This document shows, one piece after another, positions 57,526-64,000 of a stretch of 64,000 nt of DNA (its first letter is position 1; every line of letters begins with the position of its first letter). The translations under genes and the position numbers were made by a program. Source of the DNA: Toxorhynchites rutilus septentrionalis (lineage: Eukaryota; Arthropoda; Insecta; Diptera; Culicidae). The DNA lies in assembly GCF_029784135.1 (NCBI RefSeq), contig NC_073746.1:260811598-260875597 (forward strand). The letters run 5' to 3'. Below the pieces are notes generated by a model, which was not told the DNA's origin, searched no databases, and saw only the letters and a program-made list of their open reading frames with translations.

Positions 57526-58012
57526 TTTTTATCCCATTTATTTATTTAAGGCTCATTGGCATTTTTAGCTGTAACAGAGCCGAATTTTAATCGTGTACAT
57601 GTTACATAGTTATTATATATCTATAATTAGCACATTACACAGTTGCCATTCGCCAGCATTCCTTCTATACCATTACATATGGTACATTCACATAGTAGCC
57701 ATTTAGGCGTAAGAGTATTCTTTCTGTTCCTCCATTATCCAGTGGGACCACCGGACAGCGGAGACAGTTTTGATTGATCATTGTTGAGTTATTTATAGAA
57801 CAGCAGCCCGATGTGTCTTGCAGAGCAGAGCAGTTGTATGGATAAATCGATCTTATTTCGACCGTGGATCGATCTCCATCGCTGATGATTGTTGCGTGGA
57901 CGCAGCTATTCTGTAACAACACAAAGATGGTCAATGAGGGTCCTGAGTTTTGAACTCATGATCAATCGCTTACTAAGCGAACGCACAACCAATGTGGCTA
58001 CGGAGACCCCCC
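57526..58012 (-). mobile_element. tRNA-derived SINE family A, copy 2 (uninterrupted)
   Basis: 487 bp flanked by an 11-bp target duplication TAGAAGGCCCT (57515-57525 and 58013-58023). The minus strand starts GGGGGGTCTCCGTAGCC; box A TAGCCACATTGG is 58000-57989 and box B AGTTCAAAACTC is 57956-57945, spaced as in a tRNA. The 3' end has AAATAAATAAATGGGAT and a short A run. Any reading frame inside it is not a gene. Confidence 0.88.
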
Positions 58013-58196
58013 TAGAAGGCCCTGTTGTGTATTAAAAAAAAAATAGGATAATATGACGCAAGGAATACTACGTCGAAAAGTCGTAGTTTATTTAGGATTG
58101 TTTGTGTCATTCAAGAAGAAGAGGAAGATAGACATATTAAAACAATAACATACTGATGAAAGAATACACTCAAAATAACATTATTAACGTTGTTAG

Positions 58197-59114
58197 GGTA
58201 AATGATGTTGGTTTGTCCGATTTAGAGTGTTTTCACGCAACTAGTAAGTACAAATCAATTTATCTTAATGAAAATCACATGTAATCATGACGAAAAGGCC
58301 CAAGTCTCTAATTGCTGAAAATACCATAAGGCGTTCAAATCGTTAAATTTTTTATGTTTTTTAAAGATTTTCTTCAAAGCGAAATTATTATCATGGTTTC
58401 TCCATCTATGATCATGATTTGTCCGGCTTTAGAAATCACTTTTTTCGAATGAATAAATTCGAATTTTCAGGTAGATTTTGCATTTCTTATTGCTTGAGTT
58501 TACTGCCATCATATTGATCCATTCATAATTTGGGCTTTCTTCGGAATATTGCCTTTTCATGGGCATTCGAAAGGTGAACATCACTCAACACAGATAAACT
58601 TTATTCTGCTTCGCGCGATGGACAAAAAAACAAAACAAACTGCAGCGCGCCAAGCGGCTGCCATAGAAACAATGTGGACAAACCAACATCAGTGAATCGG
58701 ACAAACCATGATCAGAATTGAGGTCATCGAGATGCATTAATTACATTATTTAGATGTATAAATCTGATCCAAATGGTGTGCAATCATGATATTTACAATA
58801 TTTTTAAGTATTATAATCCAGGGAAGGTCTGAATACGTACCAAATAATAATCTGGTGGTTGATTAAAAATTCAAATGCAAATGTTCAAAAGCTCAAATGA
58901 GGGTCGTTTTGACACCAATAGAAGGTGGACTTTATAATCCTTTTAAACATGTGAAATCGTAAAAATATCGGTAAATCATGAAAAAGACTATTTTCCTTAT
59001 ATGTTTGAGAGCATTGAAATACCTGATTTGACACAGGTGCGCTGTACTAGAGCATTCAAAAAAGTGGAAAAACCATGATCATATTTTCGACTGGACAAAC
59101 CAACATCATTTACC
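58197..59114. mobile_element. MITE with GGTAAATGATGTTGGTTTGT ends and internal copies of the end motif
   Basis: 22-bp terminal inverted repeats (58197-58218 and 59093-59114). TTA lies beside both ends (58193-58195 with one extra G, 59115-59117), a possible 3-bp duplication as in PIF/Harbinger. The GGTTTGTCC core recurs inside at about 58412-58426, 58676-58690 and 58698-58713 in both orientations. About 918 bp, no transposase frame. Confidence 0.75.
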
Positions 59115-61098
59115 TTATTTCTAGAGCTCCAATAAAGACTAGAACATATTAAAGAGACAAGTCAGATAACATTGTGGTTAGAAAGGAAGGCAAGCAAAAG
59201 GATCACAGTTCGACTTGAATAAAATGTGTTATTTCGTGGCATGCGAAAAAGTTTTCAATCATGGATAATTATTAATCGAGCAAGAATTGAATTTATAGAG
59301 TTTATATCCCTTACTTTAAAATTGACTTTTCTTGCAAACTCTACATTTTACGGGTTTTTAATGAAATAGATTTTCACCAATTTCACAACTGTTAATTAAG
59401 ACATTATTGTCGTCCATTCCAGCGAGCTTAACATTTTAGCGGGTGCAGGTGAAACTTCACAAAGATGACTCGACAGTTTTCCAATTTGTTAGTGTCTCTA
59501 GTCGCAGTAAGTTCGATGTAAGCAGTGCCAGCCACGAAGGGAACTGAAAACGGTTCCTCGACTCTCAATAAATCGATAAACTATTCCAACTAATTTGCAA
59601 CCACCTGAAACAAGTTGCACTCGTCAGTCAATTATCGAGGCAACACCTCTCTCATCCCCCTCTCCCTAACATAAACTGAATTTTTCAATAATCAATCTAA
59701 CTAATTTCACAGCTCATTGATGCGGTTCATAGTTTTGCGACGGCGAAAGCACTAGCCCCGCCATATTGGGAAAGCGCAGCGAAACAATGAGCAATAAACC
59801 AGCAGTGCGCTTTCGGGAAATGGCACGAAATTAAAGTTGGACCATAACAACCATAACAACACACGATGCAGCGAACGCATCAAACATATGTTGGCTCCAA
59901 CTAAGAAAACTCGGGTGAGAGGGCCCCATTCATCGGGGATTCAGGTTGCCACGTACATCTCGTATAGCTTCTCGGAACTCGGAACTGTGACGCAAAAGAT
60001 GCCTGAGTGTTAGTGAGAAATCGATTCCCTGCCATCCTTTTCGCCATCCCCTGTTATCTCTTGTAACTGAGAATTGCTAATAGAAATGAAATTGTGATAA
60101 TAATGATTCCGCATTACCACCTCCGCTTTCCGGGAAGATGTTCAAAGGATGCGCCCACGTTTGTATCACCTGAATGATCGAGTTTCCCACATACGATCAT
60201 ACGATGGACGGTTGATGGCAGTGGCTATGGCGATAATCGGCAGATGATGGATTAATATTTTATTGGGGTTAGATTGTGGCAACTAGTGTGGGGGCACTTG
60301 TTGTCCCACTTGCTTGATGTGGAAGCTGAGATTAGTTGTTAGGAAGCACATTAGTACTTGTTGTTTCTTACTTTTCCTTTTAGCGATATGTTATCGTATC
60401 GAGGCCTGTAAGGGTTAATAACAGTTGAAACAATCCGGCGAAAGCGAGTTGAACTAATTGGTTAGCGATGACTGGCTTGGCAAGATTAGTGCCGGGTTTA
60501 GTTTGGTGGAGGTTTGCGGGAAAGTAGTCAGCTCCATGCCTGGTTATGGTAGCTAAGAAGATAACAAACCGACATACCTTCCACTTGAGATTCGTGGTGG
60601 AGAAATGCTCCTCTTTGTGGATGGTTGGTGCCATCGCGTGGGGCGAAATACGTTCGACTGCTCGCAATACACGGACAAATCGAACGTGAACTGAACTGTG
60701 GTGGGAAAAAGTGAGATAATTGTCAGGATTGCATAGTGAAAGTTTTGAAGCGATAGTTTCCTTTGATTAAAGTTAAATTTTTCTCCACAACTTGCTTTCA
60801 TCTCGATTACCCCAAATAAAAATAACATCTTGAAATAGTATTATTGTCTCACTCTCTCATAATAGACTAATTATCTTCTCATCCAACGGAGCTTTCTTGA
60901 AGAGTTCACATGTCATAAATGGAACGTACGCTAGAAGTAGTTATACATTCATTACAGTTGTATGATTATAATATATATGAACTATAGTAACATTATCTCA
61001 TAGATTTGTATTCAGACTAGCGAACTATGTCGTTGAAATGTTTAATTTTGAAACTTTTTGAAAATGTGTGTTGTGAAACTTATCTGGTTCATTGATAG

Positions 61099-61100
<2 letters not shown>
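59115..61100. other. Intergenic; one weak candidate first exon at 59465
   Basis: No recognisable protein domain. At 59465 an ATG opens MTRQFSNLLVSLVA followed by GTAAGT, which would fit a signal-peptide-bearing first exon on the plus strand, but nothing downstream in the window supports it. Confidence 0.3.

Positions 61101-61101
<1 letters not shown>

Positions 61102-61168
<67 letters not shown>
61102..61168 (+). repeat. TA microsatellite, about 33 units
   Basis: Uninterrupted TA run of about 67 bp. Its length is likely variable between individuals and hard to assemble. Confidence 0.95.
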
Positions 61169-61171
<3 letters not shown>

Positions 61172-64000
61172 AATGTTGTAAAACAGGTAAAACAGGAAAA
61201 GGATACGGACAAACTACTTTGAAATCAGAATAAAATGAAGACTAAAATATCGAGTACAAAATTAGAAAGTATCTGAAGAGAATTATTGAAGGATGATCAT
61301 TGACAATATACTTTTACAAACTACAATATTTATGATCGGTTTGAAGCAGATTAGCATCAAGTTTCACATTTCATTGTTTGCATTTAAAAATGAGCGCAAC
61401 TAAATCAGGAACTGAGCAATTACGCCCCAAATAAGTTTTCAAATCTATGCTAGGAAAACTATCCTTTCTGGCTGCTCACGGCGACACTCTAAACACTTAT
61501 AAATATCGTCCAGTTCTTTAGTTCCTTTTCATGATCCTATTTTTCACAACCGACGACACCCACTCTGTCGCCGTTCGCGCTGGAGACAGTAATATGGGTA
61601 AAACAGCAACGAACTCGAATCACGGAAAGGGAAAATCCCACACACGCTCGAATGTTGCAACGATTCGCTGATTTACAATTTTTTTTTTTTGAAAGGAAAA
61701 AAGTCGTGAGATTTGCAACTCATGCAGAGTGGAAACGCGCGCGCCGTTGAGAACCGGTTCCAGAGACTTATTTAATTTGCGGAAAGGAAAAACTAGTTTC
61801 CCCGCTAGAGTTCAGCGTTCACTGACGACGAAAAACAACTTATGCAACAAGCTTCTGCTGGTGAAAACTTAATCCGCTACCCACTGTGTTGTGTTTGGAT
61901 GCACACATTTTTTTCCTGCTTGGTCTATTCGATTAAACACTAGAACACACTCCTTTGAAAACCGTACCTTGATTTGGTTTGGTGGTTTGGTAGGTAACAG
62001 AAAATATCACGATTGTTTCACTAGGAAGGCTGGGTCCCTTTGGAACTACTCCAAGACGCTGTTGTTGATCGCAGATATATCACAGTACTGATGCGTTCGG
62101 CTGGAATTTGGAGATGGTCCAAACTGGTTCGCTTGGCAGTAAATGTGGAAAAAATAAGTTGATGTTGTTGATCGTTTGAAACTGGGTATGCACTGGTAGG
62201 CCACTTAAACTGAACTGAACGATGCTGAGCATGGAACTGGTGGTAATATTTAAAGTACACACCACTATATACGCGATCGCAACGATCCGCGAGCAGGCCA
62301 GAGTGAGAGAGAATGCTGTGGTTGCACAGAAAGCAAGCAAAATGTAAGCATCTCAGGCGCCCCGAAAATACATTGACTGCGTTAGAGGCTTCGTGTAACA
62401 ATCGCGGTTTTCCCTCCCCTCGATCCTCGTTGGAGGCTGATTTTCCACCGTATGGTTAGGCTACATAGGCTGACTCAATTTTCTCCTCGTAGCGCACCAA
62501 GACAACTACGCCGTGGCGAAGATCAAACCGGGTACAGATATAGTGAAGCCTATAAGGCGCCTGTCTCGGTAGAAATTACACTTGAAAACGTATTGGTCAG
62601 TCGCGTGTGATACAGACATTCTGCACGCGTTACAGGGCCCCAGCATTGCGATATACGTCGGTCGAGTATGCTAGCGGCAAAGTAGCATGACAGCATGCGA
62701 AACCCATAAGCTTCCACGTTAATACAAGTGTGCATGTTTACCATCATACCTCAGACGATGCGTTTCTGACCGATCAGCACACCACACCTGGTCACGCGTT
62801 GCGTCAATCCGAGATAGCGAAACACATGCAGAGGAGTTTGTGGGTTAAACAATCAGAGCGAAATGAGGAATATAGCAAATAACTAATCATGCAATCGGAG
62901 GAAATATGTTAACCGGCAACGATATTTATCTGTTATGGATCAAGAATCAGTAGTCTTCATAATTTTATATATGTATATGTTATTCCAGTGTTGAAGGTTC
63001 TTTCATGAATTTAGCTAATTTTTTATTCTTCCCTTTCAAGAATAGATATGCCATTTTGTGTAGAAGAACTGTGTAAATGAACGCGAGAAACAAATCAAGC
63101 GCATCAAGAGCGCTTGCTTAATATCATTGTCTCCTAAAGATATATATTGTATTAATAGAAAATAGTCAGATTTTCTACTGTAAAGCCATCACATTTTGTA
63201 ATACATCCGGAAACGAAGCCATTTATTTTTTATTTTCATTCTTTGTAACTGGAAGATCCAGTGATCAGAGCTCTCCTAACAATAAACCCAGTGACGGTCC
63301 TTGAGGACCGATCATATTTTTTTAGGAATGAAAACCTATTTTTCTGAAAACAGATAGCACCTTTTATTTATTAATTTTCTTACAATTTATTTTTACAATG
63401 AATAAATTAAATTATAACAGTTGACGGGAAATGTTTCGTATAGAAGGAAATGCTTTTAAAATATTTGTGTGTTTTCCATCCATGTAGATTTTTGACAGAG
63501 AGGCCTATCCGAAAAGCGAGTAAGCACTGAGCAATAGCCTCGAACCAATACTGTTTTCGCATATAGAACATTGAACAAATTTTTACCATGCTTTATATCT
63601 CGCACGTTTTCTTACTAAGCGCACGTTCATTGGTCCAATCGCAGAACTGTTCATTGATGTATCATCTAATCTACCCTTTAAAATTACCTTCACTATAAAA
63701 GTCCTAGTACTAACAGATTATTTTCAGACACAATTCTCGTTCAAGATTTTTCAACCACTTGCAAATAACATGTTTCTCCGTTAAATGGAATAAATGTTCG
63801 ATACAAAAAATATGATAGAATAGAGATAGCATTAAATCGGACAATTCCTTTCTCGAGTTTTGCTTTCATCAACACATTCGGTGATCCATTTTTATTTATA
63901 TAGATAGAAGACGATATAGGAGTGCGTTTCATCACTATGAAATCCATTTCCACTTTCGAACGAAGATCAAGTTCGTTAGCGCAAAAATCAAATGAACTAA
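61169..64000. other. Intergenic to window end
   Basis: No gene recognised. The region around 61560-62400 is locally GC-richer, with a GAGTTCAGCGTTCACTGACG stretch (about 61808-61827); this could belong to a promoter or untranslated exon of a gene outside the window, but nothing proves it. The last 200 bp belong to the dispersed repeat also seen at 31620-31990. Confidence 0.4.

Noticed and set aside
57665..57934. 89-codon minus frame
   Set aside because: Lies wholly inside the tRNA-derived SINE and is not conserved as a frame in the other copy.
1..64000. CRISPR arrays, prokaryotic operons, endogenous RNA-virus fragments
   Set aside because: No regularly spaced repeats, no bacterial gene layout, and no capsid, glycoprotein or polymerase segment of RNA viruses recognised in the translated frames.

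Overview
The window reads as nuclear DNA of a culicine mosquito, most likely Aedes. Evidence: an insect odorant receptor and a CRAL-TRIO gene with short GT-AG introns, AT-rich intergenic DNA, and a dense load of I-, LOA- and Jockey/CR1-type retrotransposons, BEL/Pao elements, tRNA-derived SINEs, mariner relics and MITEs. No bacterial, phage, CRISPR or operon structure is present. Clade and family names come from recognised motifs, not from a database search.

Layout. 1-9.94 kb is a nested transposon stack. The outer layer is an I-clade retrotransposon on the minus strand that runs off the left edge. Its endonuclease is split by a DNA transposon with long inverted termini (902-8872, ends CACTATGG, 5-bp target duplication, Transib/RAG-like). 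One arm of that element holds a tRNA-derived SINE (1114-6909, 14-bp target duplication). The SINE is itself broken by a Jockey/CR1-type element and by a LOA-clade element. 9.94-12.9 kb is intergenic, with divergent direct repeats, a perfect 48-bp palindrome and small MITEs. 12.94-14.50 kb is an apparently complete four-exon odorant receptor gene (minus). 15.52-25.58 kb is a near-perfect tandem duplication of a 5.03-kb block made of retrotransposon pieces and minisatellite. 25.6-28.6 kb holds the tail of an I-clade element and a mariner relic. 28.65-29.64 kb is a CRAL-TRIO lipid-transfer protein gene (minus). 32.07-39.13 kb is a full-length BEL/Pao retrotransposon with one uninterrupted 1766-codon gag-pol frame, 407-bp LTRs that differ at one site in my reading, and a 5-bp target duplication. 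39.1-64 kb has no recognisable protein gene; it carries a mariner relic, two SINE families, a 53-bp minisatellite, a 0.9-kb MITE with repeated subterminal motifs, and a long TA microsatellite.

Only two host genes are supported: the odorant receptor (chemosensation, neuronal membrane) and the CRAL-TRIO protein (cytosolic transport of small hydrophobic ligands). Nothing suggests that they work together. The main interest is the order of mobile-element insertions, the RAG-like transposon ends, the recent segmental duplication and the apparently intact BEL/Pao element.
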